Assembly: GCA_017163975.1 (NCBI GenBank)
Contig: JAFFSR010000301.1
Span: 1 to 64,000 of the forward strand
Source: Anastatus disparis
Taxonomy: Eukaryota; Arthropoda; Insecta; Hymenoptera; Eupelmidae
DNA length: 64,000 nt
Direction: 5' to 3'
Shown here piece by piece: positions 1 to 11,237 of the stretch; positions within the stretch are counted from its first letter, which is position 1, and each line of letters opens with the position of its first letter. The notes beneath the pieces are model-generated. The model was given only the letters and a program-made list of their open reading frames with translations, did no database searches and was not told the origin of the DNA. The position numbers and the translations under genes are program-made.

Positions 1-902
<902 letters not shown>

Positions 903-2307
903 ATGGTAAATTCTACAACACAAAACAAAAACCAATCAGGAGCGGCTAGCAATAGCCAAAACAATACCGAAGGCCAGATGTCGCAGGCTGATCCCCTAAA
1001 GAATACAGGGGTAGAGATCACCTGCTTGACAATTGAAGAAAGATCTCAAAGAATGAATGAGATCTTTTTGCTCATGCAGGCAGCTGTTAGGTCCATGCCT
1101 AACATGAACTCGAAAGTGAAAGATAACCTGCCAGAATTGATTGAGCACGTAGAAGCTCTGAAAAGGGAGTTTTCTCGCTTACGCGAAGCAAGAACGGTCA
1201 CTGAACAGATGGAAGTGACCGAGACGCTTCAGGCAAGCGCTGCAGCTAAGCGGCCCAGAGAAGAAGACTCGCTGGAATCAGGAAACAATTCTGATCCGCG
1301 AGCTCTTCTTAAGAAGGGCAGAGCTGAGGAAGACGCAGACGACTCTTTTGTGACTGTCCAAAGTCGCAAGGATGTTAAGGCTGCAAAGAAACAAAAGAAG
1401 CTGCAGCTGGAACAACAAACACAGCAGCAGCGGCAACAAAACGCAACAACAGCAGCAGCGATCACAGCAGCCTAACTCCAAACCACCAACGGCCAGAACA
1501 TCGGCAAAAGTGACGGAGCAGCCTGCACAGCAGCTGCCAAAAAGAAGAAGAAAAGGAGGAGAAAGACGAAGAAGCGTTCTGCCGCCGTCCTCTATAAGAC
1601 CAGAAGAAGGTAAGACTTACAGTGAAGTCCTGCAGAACATCCGGCAGGAGCTCATCCAGAACAGCCCGACGAGTAACATCAAAGGGATCAGAAAAACCAG
1701 GACCGGAGATGTCCTGATTGAGTTGGGCAACACCAAGGAACTTGAGACCTTCAGTGACTTTTTGAAAAGAACGGTTGGTGGAACAGGCAAAATTAAGGAG
1801 ATCATCCCCAAAGAAGCAGTCGAAATCAGAGATATAGACTGCCTCGCAACGGTGGATGAAGTAAAGACAGCAGTAAAAGCTGTTTTCACACAAGCAAATA
1901 AGGACCTGGGCGAGTTTAGCGTCTCGCTGACGAACCCCAACAGCAGAGAGCTTCGCTTGGCCATCGTAGAGATGGAACAAGACCAGGCATCGTTCCTGCT
2001 CTCTCAAACCAGAGTAAAAATCGGCTACACTAACTGCCGTATCAGAAGTTGGCAACGGGTTCAGCGCTGTTTCAGGTGCCTAAACTACGGTCATCAGGCG
2101 CGTGACTGCCGAGGACCTGACCGTAGCAAGATGTGCTACAAGTGTGGCAAAGATGGCCATAAGGGATCGGCCTGTAAGGCTACTGACACTCAGTGCATAC
2201 TATGTACTGAGCGCGAAGTAGAACCTGCAGAGCGAAAACATATCCCTGGGTCAGGTCAGTGCAAAGTCTTTCGCGAGACCCAAGACCGATTCAAAAGGCA
2301 ACGCTAA
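903..2307 (+). pseudogene. ORF1 (gag-like) of R1-like element, one frameshift
   Basis: Encodes the RNA-binding protein of the element. The first 190 codons (903-1475) are hydrophilic with a predicted helical segment (about residues 45-105) and a basic K/Q-rich end. The frame then shifts by one in the CAG/CAA-rich tract around 1400-1475. The second part (to 2307) has the R1-type gag core (TYSEVL, EIRDID, KIGYTNCRIRSW) and knuckles CFRCLNYGHQARDC, CYKCGKDGHKGSAC and a third CILC...H...C. The final TAA overlaps the ORF2 ATG. The frameshift could be real decay or an assembly indel in a repetitive tract. Confidence 0.88.
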
Positions 2308-2309
2308 TG
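2305..2309 (+). promoter_or_regulatory. TAATG stop/start coupling of ORF1 and ORF2
   Basis: The ORF1 stop TAA (2305-2307) shares its last A with the ORF2 start ATG (2307-2309), and a second ATG follows directly. In the R1-clade element SART1 the same UAAUG junction supports translation of ORF2 by termination-reinitiation. Use here is inferred from the identical arrangement. Confidence 0.75.
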
Positions 2310-5300
2310 ATGGGCCGCGTAACGGTCCTCCAAGCCAACTTACACAGAAGCGACCTAGCCAACAGCCTTTTGACCCAAATCAAATTCGAAACAAAGGCTG
2401 ATGTGCTCTTGATAAGCGAGCAGTACACAAACTGGACCGTTAAGACCTGGTTTAGAGACAAGCTTGGCACTGCTGCGATTTACGTAGACCCAAAGACCAT
2501 CAGAGAAGACGCAAATGGAGCTGAAGAAGGCTTTGTATGGGTTAAAAGCAGAAACGTTACATACGTGAGCTGTTATTTTACACCAAACTCAACAGCAGAC
2601 ACGTTTAGGCGCCGTCTGGATCTGCTGGAAGACTCTGTCCGAAGAATGGAAGGTGACGTCGTCGTCGCAGGAGACTTTAACGCGAAAGCGTTAGAGTGGG
2701 GAATGCCACTGCAGGACAGCAGAGGAGGATACATCATGGAGATGGCAGACAGACTCGGCCTAACAGTGCTAAACACCGGAAGCACTCCAACATTCAGACG
2801 AGGAGCTAGCGGTACGATTCCTGACGTATCCTTCGCATCAGAAAATCTTTCACGTAAAGTGTCAGATTGGAAGGTGCTGGAGACATACAATGGAAGTGAC
2901 CACCAGTACATCACATTTCAAATCCATGATGGATCCCAATCATCGAGGCGAAATGTCGCTAGACCAGTCAGATGGAACGTTGCCAAGCTGGACTCTGAGA
3001 AACTTGTCCAAGTACTGCAGCAAGGATCAGACTATCTACCGGACGCGACAACTGCCACCGGAAACGCCGACGCTGCAGAGGTTCTCGTAAAAGAGACGAT
3101 GAGTCTCATTCACAGAGCCTGTGATGCATCTATGCCGCGCAAGGATCGCGACATCATAAGCGTCCAGCGTATTGGTGGAATGACGAAATCGCTAGAACGA
3201 GGTCAGAAGCTCTTAGTCTCAGAAGATCATCACAGAGAGCAAGAAAGAAGAACTCACCAGCAGCAGATCTTTTGTCTGCGCAATACAGAGACGTGCATAA
3301 AAAGCTTCGTAAGAAGATCAATCGAAGCAAAGCACAATGCTGGAAAGACCTGAGCGAAGACGTCAACAGAGAGGTGTGGGGCTTGGCCTACAAGATCGTG
3401 ACCAAGAAGCTTAACGCCGCCCCCACGTTGCCATTCGAAGAAGAGACCATGGCGAACATCGTAAACCACTTGTTCCCTACGCATCCACCACTCGAAGAAC
3501 AGGAGAATACAGGAGAACCAGAAGAGATCCCGCTCTTTACAAGCGGAGAGCTACAGATAGCTGCAAGAATGATGAAGAACAATAAGGCACCTGGGCCTGA
3601 CGGAATACCATCCGAGGTCCTTAAATGCATAGCGGTGAAAGCGCCATCTCTCTTGTTGAACATGTACAACGCGTGCCTCCAGACGGGTGTGTTTAGCACT
3701 CCCTGGAAGATTGCGCGTCTTGTGCTGATCAACAAAGGAAAGGGAGGTGATCCCCGGCATCCATCGTCCCACAGGCCACTCTGCATGTTGGACGAAGCAG
3801 GGAAGCTATACGAGAGGCTGCTTAAACCGCGATTACAAGGAGCTGTACAGGCGGCTGGCGATCTCGCTGACAACCAGTACGGCTTCAGGAAAAAGCGGTC
3901 TACCGTAAATGCAGTAGAAGAAGTAGTAAAGGTAGCAAAAGAAGGATGGACTGGGAACCATCATTCCCCGTCTTATTGCGTTTCTAGTCATGCTGGATAC
4001 GAAAAACGCTTTCAACTCAGCAAAATGGCCTGACCTCCTTGCTGCGTTGAAAGAGTTTAATGTACCAGAATACCTTATGCGAGTGATACGAGACTATCTG
4101 AGAAACCGTGTCCTCCGCTATGAAACAGAAGAAGGCTGGCGTGAAAAGACCTTAGCGCAGGCGTGGCACAGGGCTCGATCTTCGGCCCAGACTTCTGGAA
4201 CATCCTGTTCGATGCATTACTCAGACTTGCAATGCCGGATGGGGTGAAAATGTTTGCGTACGCTGATGATGTCGCTTTAGTCATCTCCGCGAAAAACGTA
4301 AACATTGCCCAGCACATACTAAACACGGCGATGGGAAGAATTTCCGAGTGGATGGTGAAGCATGGTCTCGAAATAGCGATGGCCAAAACAGAAATCGTGC
4401 CCTTAACTTGGAACACATCAACATCGAGTTTCCCATGACAGTAGGCACAAACGTGGTGCAGACAAGAAGTGAGGTGACGTATCTCGGCATAAAGCTAGAT
4501 GCAAAACTAACTTTTTTGACGCACCTAAAACACGTCGCTAATAAAGCGATAAAGAAAACGTTGCAGTTAAGTCGTCTTATGGCCAATACCAGCGGCCCGA
4601 AATCAAGCAAACGACGACTTTTAATGACAATCACGACGTCCATCTTATTGTACGGCTCTGAAATATGGGCTAACCAAATGAGAAAAGAGACGCACCGAAG
4701 CGTACTATCTTCTGTTCAAAGGAGAGGGCTCTTAGAGTCACCAGCGCCTATCGCACTGTCTCGGGACCCGCGGTGCTAGTCATCGCAGGAATCATCCCGA
4801 TCGAATTACAGGCGATGGAACGCAAGCGAACCTACGAACGGAAGAAAACAGAAGATGGAACTGCAATCGTTCAGAAAGAAGAAAGACAGGTGACCATGGA
4901 AACCTGGCAAAAAACATGGAATCAGATGGTGAAAGGCCGATGGACACACGTGCTCATTAGGAGCTGGCTCCATGGGTCGATAGAAGATACGGGGAGGTCA
5001 ACTATTACCTCACCCAGTTCCTTAGTAACCACGGGTATTTCTGCGCTTATCTCAGTAAAATGGGAAAGACCCAGAGCCCGGGCTGCATCTTCTGTTTCGC
5101 GGATCGCGACGATGCGTATCATACGTTTTTCGTCTGCCATCAGTGGAACGAAGAAAGACGCCAGGTTGAGAGGATATTCGAAGCGTTAACGCCAGATAAC
5201 ATTATCAGTGAAATGTTGTCGGCCAAAGAAAAGTGGGACGCTATGGCACTATTTGTCGAAAGCGTCCTAAGAAAGAAGAAACCGTTCTTAGATAGGGCAA

Positions 5301-5416
5301 TCGAACTAAGTGCGAATGAGGAGCGGGGAGTCAGGCTTATACCTCACCATAACCTAGAGGCAGTAGCCGGTCCCATAGATTCGGGTGCGGAGGGTGACGA
5401 CGAGGACTCGTCTTAA
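2307..5416 (+). pseudogene. ORF2 (APE endonuclease + reverse transcriptase) of R1-like element, frameshifted
   Basis: Endonuclease at 2307 to about 2930 shows the active-site words LQANLHRS, ISEQYTN, AGDFNAKALEWG and SDHQYITF. The RT follows with APGPDGIPSEVLK (about 3590), LDTKNAFNSAKW (motif A, about 3990) and FAYADDVAL (motif C, about 4250-4275), so catalytic residues are present. A C-terminal knuckle CIFCFADRDDAYHTFFVC lies at about 5086-5140. The frame changes about six times (near 3300, 3960, 4170, 4400, 4775, 5100), each time with overlapping open frames and no nonsense codon. The protein would nick target DNA and copy element RNA by target-primed reverse transcription. Confidence 0.9.
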
Positions 5417-6075
5417 GGACGAGAACGAATCGTGCACCCAGGAAATGTTTGAGATAGCAGCAAAAGCGCCAGCTTTAGCTGTGGTATGAATGAGTGTCGT
5501 TGTAAATAAGCGCGAGATTGAATGTTAGTATGAGTCAGACGCGGTAGAGAGGATAGCCCCACAAGAGGCATAAGATCCATCTTAGAACAGGAGAATCAAG
5601 ACTGAAGAGAAAATTATGGACTGATTTTGCTCCTTTACAGAGCCAGTCCATACCATACCATATATATGCGATCGATTTATGCTCCCCTTTACAGAGCCGA
5701 TCGCCAGGCAGAAGATAGCCTTTTAAATCATGTTGCTTATTAGGCATAGATCTATATTATTGGAAATCTGTATATTTACAGAAGAAGTCAAAAGGAAAAG
5801 GTCCAAAAGACTTAGAACGCGGTGCCACCCTGAAGTAATGTGATAAACAGTTTCCGGGGTGGAACAAACGCCGTGAGTGATGATTGGAGAATCTCTTGCA
5901 CGTCCAGTGACTGCATTTTTTTGCTATCATTAGACAGGCATGAGGATCGCGTAATTTTAGAGGTTTGCTAGTTTATCTAGAACCCCTCTCAACCGTCTGT
6001 ACTCTGTTCCCGGATATATCCGAGCCCAGCGAACTGACGGCGGTCTGACAGCAGATTTTATTCGTTCAACCAATG
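5417..6075 (+). other. 3' UTR of R1-like element
   Basis: Non-coding stretch from the ORF2 stop to the A tail. It includes the CCACCCTG hairpin annotated at 5825-5862 that is shared with the two ORF1-only elements downstream. Confidence 0.75.
5825..5862 (+). promoter_or_regulatory. 3' UTR stem-loop shared among the three elements
   Basis: CCACCCTG pairs with CGGGGTGG across the loop (one T-G wobble). The first 16 bases CCACCCTGAAGTAATG are identical to those of the hairpins at 8130-8171 and 10460-10501 although the surrounding 3' UTRs have diverged. 3' UTR structures are the usual recognition signal for R1/SART-type RT; that role is inferred here. Confidence 0.6.
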
Positions 6076-6100
6076 AAAAAAAAAAAAAAAAAAAAAAAAA

Positions 6101-6238
<138 letters not shown>

Positions 6239-6508
6239 GGGAGTCGGCTTGAGGAGGCCCCTTAAGCAAGTGTTGTCTTCCAGGTTCCGGGCATTGCCCA
6301 ACCGCTCCTGGGCGTCATCGTCGCATCAATGCTCTCTGCAGCAATGCTATAACGAAGACGGCAAATAGGAAGTAATGACCCGAGGAGAAATAACCTCGCA
6401 AAAAAACCAGGGACTATCTGACCCGGATGGTAGAAAACCTGTAAGGGTCCCGCTTTGGGTTACAGGATAGGGGTGGTTCCCTGAATAAATCAACTATTTT
6501 TATGGAAG
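6239..6508 (+). other. 5' leader of ORF1-only element A
   Basis: Nearly identical to 8532-8801. It contains short self-complementary segments (GAGG...CCTC near 6380, CCAGGGA...TTCCCTG). It has no coding potential, so it probably acts as 5' UTR and internal promoter. Confidence 0.7.
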
Positions 6509-8074
6509 ATGTGTGCAGATAAGAACATATTACCCCAGGTGAGTACCTCTGAAAAGAGAAATCTCACCTCCGCTTCCGATCGGGTGCAAGCCCCGGTGGG
6601 CGGAGTACGCTCCACGGATTCTGGGGGGAGCAAATCTCACGCTGACCATATTGTCGCACAGCTTGGAAACCAGGCATCAGCGACAATCATCACTGATGAA
6701 ACCTTGCATCAGAAACAAGGAATGGTTACGTTACAAATACCAAGGGTACGTAGTGGTAGCCAGAGCAGTATCGCTAGCGTCAGAAGCGTCAAAAGCGCTT
6801 ACAGTGACGCCTCAGGCTTCGAGCGGAACGAGTTATCAATAGATATGGATGAGTTCCTAGAAGCAATAAGAAAGCAGGATCTGCACATAGAGGAAATGAA
6901 GAAGGAAGCCAAGGTTATGCAGGAAGCTTTAAAAAAGAATACCAACCTTAAGATTCAAGGTGCAGTGGAGAGGTTGCAGATGCACCTCAAGCAGGCTGTT
7001 GATCAACAGGAAGACATCAAAAGGAAAGCGGATTTATTCAAGAGCGGGATCAATCAAGTTTTTGATCAGCATTTAGTAAGAAAAGAAGGAAGAAGAAGGA
7101 TGCAGGCGGAGGTCTTAAGAGACACTGTGCTCGCGTGCTCTGGTTTGAAAAGGAACCGAGGCAGCGCAGGTAGCAGCCCTGAGGATGTGCGGCAGAATAA
7201 GAAAAAGAAAAAGAAAGCGGCGCTTGGTGCTACGGAATCGCAATCTCCTCCGCAGACTGCGATGTCTAGTCAGCCACGTCTCGAGACTGAAAAAAAAAGG
7301 GCAAGGAAGAAAGAAGCGGTTGTAATTAAGATCTCAGAAGGGTCTACATACGCGGACGTTCTTGGGAAGCTCCGCAAAGATGTTAAGCCGCAGGAAAGTA
7401 GCACCGAGGTCTTAAGTGTTAGACCCACATCCAAAGGAAACCTTCTCATCCAGATCTCTAAAGAGTCGGATAGAAGGACCTTTGCTGACAACGTCAAGGT
7501 TGCAGTAGAGGGACTGGGAAGCATAAGTATGGATGAACGGAGAAGGACGATTGAGATTCGCGATCTCGATCAGATGTCAACGGAGGAGGAAGTGCAGGAA
7601 GCTTTGAGTAGGGTTCTGGGCTCCGAGCAAAGATCTCGGAAGGTCATGATCCTTGGACCCAATAAAGTTGGATCTAAGATGGCAGTGGTTGTTCTCAATG
7701 AGACCGAGGCGGAAGATCTCGTAAGCAAGGGAAGAATTCAAATAGGATTTGTTAGCTGTAGGATAGAACGGAGAACAATGGTGATAAGATGCCATAAATG
7801 TCTGGGCTTCGGTCACAGACGGGATCAGTGCCCGGGACCCGAGAGATCCACGCACTGCTTTAAATGCGGAGAAGCAGACCATACAAGGGCAGCATGTGCA
7901 AAGAGTGCCTGCTGTTTCTTGTGCCGACAGGAAGGCTATGATGGCGAAGCCATAAAACATGTGGCAGGTAGCGGAAGCTGCAGAGTATTCAGGCAAGCGC
8001 TGGATGCTGAGAAAAGAAGGAAACGAGAGACTACCAACAAGCCTCGAAAAAAAAACTGTCGTAGTGGAAACTAG
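6509..8074 (+). CDS. Intact gag-like ORF1 protein, 521 aa
   Basis: The only long intact frame among the three R1-type elements. Residues 1-110 are Ser/Thr-rich. About 115-190 is strongly helical and charged, a likely coiled coil. A Lys-rich stretch lies near 225-235 and a second near 255-265. The R1-type gag core follows (TYADVLGKLRKDV, EIRDLDQM, IQIGFVSCRI). Three zinc knuckles sit at about 425-480: CHKCLGFGHRRDQC, CFKCGEADHTRAAC and CCFLC...H...C. It should bind element RNA and form the RNP; the RT would have to come from another element. It is only distantly similar to ORF1 at 903-2307. Confidence 0.9.
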   Translation: MCADKNILPQVSTSEKRNLTSASDRVQAPVGGVRSTDSGGSKSHADHIVAQLGNQASATIITDETLHQKQGMVTLQIPRVRSGSQSSIASVRSVKSAYSDASGFERNELSIDMDEFLEAIRKQDLHIEEMKKEAKVMQEALKKNTNLKIQGAVERLQMHLKQAVDQQEDIKRKADLFKSGINQVFDQHLVRKEGRRRMQAEVLRDTVLACSGLKRNRGSAGSSPEDVRQNKKKKKKAALGATESQSPPQTAMSSQPRLETEKKRARKKEAVVIKISEGSTYADVLGKLRKDVKPQESSTEVLSVRPTSKGNLLIQISKESDRRTFADNVKVAVEGLGSISMDERRRTIEIRDLDQMSTEEEVQEALSRVLGSEQRSRKVMILGPNKVGSKMAVVVLNETEAEDLVSKGRIQIGFVSCRIERRTMVIRCHKCLGFGHRRDQCPGPERSTHCFKCGEADHTRAACAKSACCFLCRQEGYDGEAIKHVAGSGSCRVFRQALDAEKRRKRETTNKPRKKNCRSGN

Positions 8075-8129
8075 AGGAGAATAAGTACCAGGTACAGTAA
8101 GGAAGGCGCTGCGGCGTGTGTTGGTGACC

Positions 8130-8171
8130 CCACCCTGAAGTAATGCCGAGAAGGCCTAAGTGCCAGGGTGG
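8130..8171 (+). promoter_or_regulatory. 3' UTR stem-loop (CCACCCTG/CAGGGTGG)
   Basis: Perfect 8-bp stem. The same hairpin with wobble or compensating changes occurs at 5825-5862 and 10460-10501. It probably serves as the RT recognition element shared between the autonomous and ORF1-only families. Confidence 0.6.
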
Positions 8172-8209
8172 AATAAAGGTCACGAGGTGGATGTTACTGG
8201 CCTTTTGCC

Positions 8210-8245
8210 CGCGTGACGATTGCATCTTCTTGCAATCGTCGCGCG
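8210..8245 (+). promoter_or_regulatory. Second 3' UTR stem-loop, 15-bp stem
   Basis: CGCGTGACGATTGCA, then loop TCTTCT, then TGCAATCGTCGCGCG: fourteen Watson-Crick pairs and one G-T. A partly eroded version lies at 10540-10575 in copy B. Not seen in element 1. Confidence 0.6.
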
Positions 8246-8330
8246 GTCAGAAGGACAGGGGGTTAGACGGTCCCCTGGGACTCTGATGCCCTGGATGTGA
8301 AATGGAGGGCCTTTTCACAGGCAACCCACA

Positions 8331-8432
8331 CACACACAAACACACCCCACCCCCCCGGCTGCCCCCCCCCCCCCCCCAAAAAACCATTGCCCCCCCCCCC
8401 GGGGGGGGTTTTTTTTTTTTTTTTTTTTTTTT
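8331..8432. repeat. Homopolymer-rich junk (C, A, G, T runs)
   Basis: CACA repeats, then long C runs, an A6, C11, G8 and a T run over 20, where copy B has ordinary 3' UTR and an A tail. Either a degenerate tail or an assembly error at a hard-to-read microsatellite. Confidence 0.7.
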
Positions 8433-8434
8433 AA

Positions 8435-8441
8435 ATTATTA

Positions 8442-8531
<90 letters not shown>
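8435..8531. repeat. (ATT)n microsatellite between elements 2 and 3
   Basis: ATT run ending directly at the GGGTAGTCGG start of the next element. Confidence 0.97.
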
Positions 8532-8801
8532 GGGTAGTCGGCTTGAGAAGGCCCCTTGAGCAAGTGTTGTCTTCCAGGTTCCGGGCATTGCCCAACCGCT
8601 CCTGGGCGTCATCGTCGCATCAATGCTCTTTGCAGCAATGCTATAACGTTGACGGCAAATAGGAAGTAATGACCCGAGGAGAAATAACCTCGCAAAAAAC
8701 CAGGGACTATCTGGCCCGGATGGTAGTAATCCTGTAAGGGTCCCGCTTTGGGTTACAAGATAGGGGTGGTTCCCTGACTAAATTCACCACTTTAATGGAA
8801 G

Positions 8802-10379
8802 ATGTCGGATTTAAATACAGTAATACCCCAGGTGAGTACCCCTGCACAGGGAAATCTCACCTCCGCTTCCGATCGAGTGAAAGCCCCGGTGGGCGGAGCT
8901 GGCCTCATGGATTCTGGGGAGGCCAAATTCACGTTGACCATATTGTCGCTGGACTGGGAGACCAGACTTCGAGCGGCAATAATAACTACCACGAAATGCT
9001 AGAGGAGACAACCTCGCATAAAAAACAAGAAATGTCTACTTTGCAGGTATCGAGGATACGGAGCTGCAGTCAGAGCAGTGTTGCTAGCGTCCGAAGTGCC
9101 AAAAGCGCTTTTAGTGACGCCTCAGGCTTTGAACAAAACGCACTCCAAGACGGACATGGACGCATTCTTCGAGGCAATAAGCGATCAAGAGTTATGGATA
9201 GAGGAAATGAGGAAGGAAGTTCAAGGGATGCAGGACGTTCTGAAAAAGAACACAAACCTCAGGATCCAAACAGCGGTCGAAAGGTTGCAAGTCCATATGA
9301 AGAAAGCGGTTGCAACAAGAACAGGAAGTTCTAAAAAGAAAAGCAAATTCTATCAAGGATGGAGTTGACCAAATTCTTAGTCAACATAGGGTAAGGAAGA
9401 CAGCGCGGAGGAGGATGCAAGCTGAGCTTTTACAGGACACCGTAATCGCGAGCATTAGCTCTCAAAAGAGAACGAGGCAGCGCAGATAATAGCCCGGAGG
9501 ACGTGCGGCAAAAGAAAAGAAAAAGAAGGAGAAAGTGACAGCGGGTGCTGCGAATGCGCAATCTCTTCCGCAGATTGCGTTATCTAGCCATTCACGTCCC
9601 CAAGCTTCAGGAAGACGAAAGCTTCAGGAAGATAGAAACGGTGGTCGTAAAGGTAACCCACAGGGCCTCATACGCAGACATCCTTGGGAAGCTACGCAAG
9701 GATGTCAAGCCGCAGGAAAGCAGCACGGAGGTCCTGAGCGTCAGACCAACGACCAAAGGAAACGTCTTATAATCCAGATCTCGAAAGAGTCGGATAGAAT
9801 GGCCTTCACTGACAAGGTCAAAGTTGCAGTAGAGGGCATGGGAACCGTAAGTAACATGGATGGGCGGAGAAGGACGATTGAGATTCGTGATCTTGATCAG
9901 ATGACAACGGAGGCCGAGGTACAGGAAGCGTTGAGTAGGATCCTGGGTCCTGAGCAAAGCGCTCGGAAGGTCATCATCCTCGGACCCAGTCGATTCGGAT
10001 CCAAAATGGCAGTTGTTGTGCTTGATGAAGCTGAGGCAACAGTTCTTTTGAATAAGGAGCGAATTCAAATTGGATTCGTTAACTGCAGGATACAGAAAAG
10101 AATCATGGTAATCAGATGTCATCGATGCCTGGGCTTCGGTCACAGGAAGGATCAGTGCGTTGGTCCCAGACAGGTCCGCGCACTGCTACAAGTGCGGAAA
10201 CGAAGGTCACACAAGGGCAGCATGTCCTAACAATGCCTGCTGCTTTTTGTGCTTACAGGATGGAAGTGATAGCGAAGCTGCCAAGCACGTGGCCGGTAGC
10301 GGAGTATGCAAGGGTCTTCAGGAAAGCGCTGCAAGAAGAGAAGAAGAGAAACATCGAAACCAGGAAGAATCCCGGATAA
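8802..10379 (+). pseudogene. Frameshifted gag-like ORF1 of copy B
   Basis: Homologous along its whole length to the intact protein at 6509-8074, with the same start region (MSDLNTVIPQVST), coiled-coil segment, EIRDLDQM core and knuckles (CHRCLGFGHRKDQC, CYKCGNEGHTRAAC). The reading frame changes at least five times (near 8930, 9150, 9330, 9760, 10180), and an in-frame TAATAG appears near 9488. It cannot make a full-length protein as written. Confidence 0.85.
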
Positions 10380-10459
10380 ATAGATGCTTGGAAATAAAGT
10401 GGATTGAAAGTCAAGAAAAAGGCACATAAATGGACGGCGCTGATGGCGAATTGGTGGCC

Positions 10460-10575
10460 CCACCCTGAAGTAATGCCGAGAAGGCTTAAGTGCCGGGGTG
10501 GTGTAAAGGTCACGAGGTGGATGTTACTGGCCTTTTGCCCGCGTGACGATTGCATCTTCTTGCAATCGTACCGCG
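10460..10575 (+). promoter_or_regulatory. 3' UTR hairpins of copy B
   Basis: The first hairpin (10460-10501) repeats CCACCCTG...CGGGGTGG. The second (10540-10575) keeps the CGATTGCA/TGCAATCG core around loop TCTTCT. Same order and spacing as in copy A. Confidence 0.55.
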
Positions 10576-10796
10576 GTCAGAAGGACAGGGGGTTAGACGG
10601 TCCCCTGGGACTCTGATGCCCTGGATGTGAAATGGAGGGCCATTTCACAGTCAAGGCTGACGTGCACTCAGGAACCCGTCACACCGGTGGCAGGATCCCC
10701 TCCTGCACGGCGATAACGCTTTGCGGAATCGCACGGCGGGCGTGGATCCTGTCGCTGAAGGTCTGGTTTAGGCAGATTTCCCGTTTTTTTACCACC

Positions 10797-10825
<29 letters not shown>

Positions 10826-10827
<2 letters not shown>

Positions 10828-10850
10828 ATTATTATTATTATTATTATAAC
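10826..10850. repeat. (ATT)n tract joining copy B to satellite
   Basis: The A tail runs into seven ATT units and then ATAACCACAGAAATAATTC, the start of a 357-bp satellite monomer. The microsatellite is thus part of the satellite. Confidence 0.9.
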
Positions 10851-11214
10851 CACAGAAATAATTCACTATATTTTATAGTAGAAGTTTTAAAGAATATAAC
10901 ATATTACCGATATATCTTCATACTATTAATAATAATTTCAAATTTCTCCGAAATATTTTAAAAGTCGCTAAAACCGTGTTAAGCGCATATATACCATCAC
11001 GTGCATTAGAGCGAGCATTTGCTGGGAGATTAAAACTTTTTATTTAAGAATCTCGAGGGTTTATCGTAAAATAATACAATGATAAGAAAGAGCAACTCTA
11101 AAATGTTTTTTTAGCTTTACATTCATTATTGGAATTTCTCAAAATTACGTAATTAGCACTCATACCATTCATGTCTTATAATACAAATAAGATCATTATT
11201 ATAACCACAAAAAT
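10851..11214 (+). repeat. 357-bp satellite monomer
   Basis: One monomer with the landmarks ACCACA.AAATAATTC, ATATAACATATTACCGATAT, AACCGTGTTA.GCGCA, TTTGCTGGGAGATTAAAA, and ATTAGCACTCATACCA. It is cut at its right end by the element at 11215. Confidence 0.9.
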
Positions 11215-11237
11215 TTTTTTTTTCTCGAACAAAGAAT

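Larger units (their letters stand above)
6239..8432 (+). mobile_element. ORF1-only (HAL1-like) R1-type non-autonomous retroelement, copy A
   Basis: A 270-nt leader, one intact gag-like ORF (6509-8074) and a 3' UTR with two hairpins, followed by homopolymer-rich sequence and (ATT)n. There is no endonuclease or RT anywhere between leader and tail. Copy B at 8532-10825 has the same leader, the same gag family, the same ORF1-to-3' UTR join and the same 3' UTR. The missing ORF2 is therefore a family trait and not a one-off deletion. The 3' end is unclear because 8331-8432 is a scrambled run of C, G and T. Confidence 0.82.
8532..10825 (+). mobile_element. ORF1-only (HAL1-like) R1-type element, copy B
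   Basis: Leader, gag-like ORF1 (frameshifted), 3' UTR to about 10795 and an A tail of about 27 followed by (ATT)n. Its 3' UTR is longer and cleaner than that of copy A and shows the probable true 3' end (TTTACCACC before the A tail). Identity with copy A is high in the leader and in the 3' UTR start. Confidence 0.83.
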
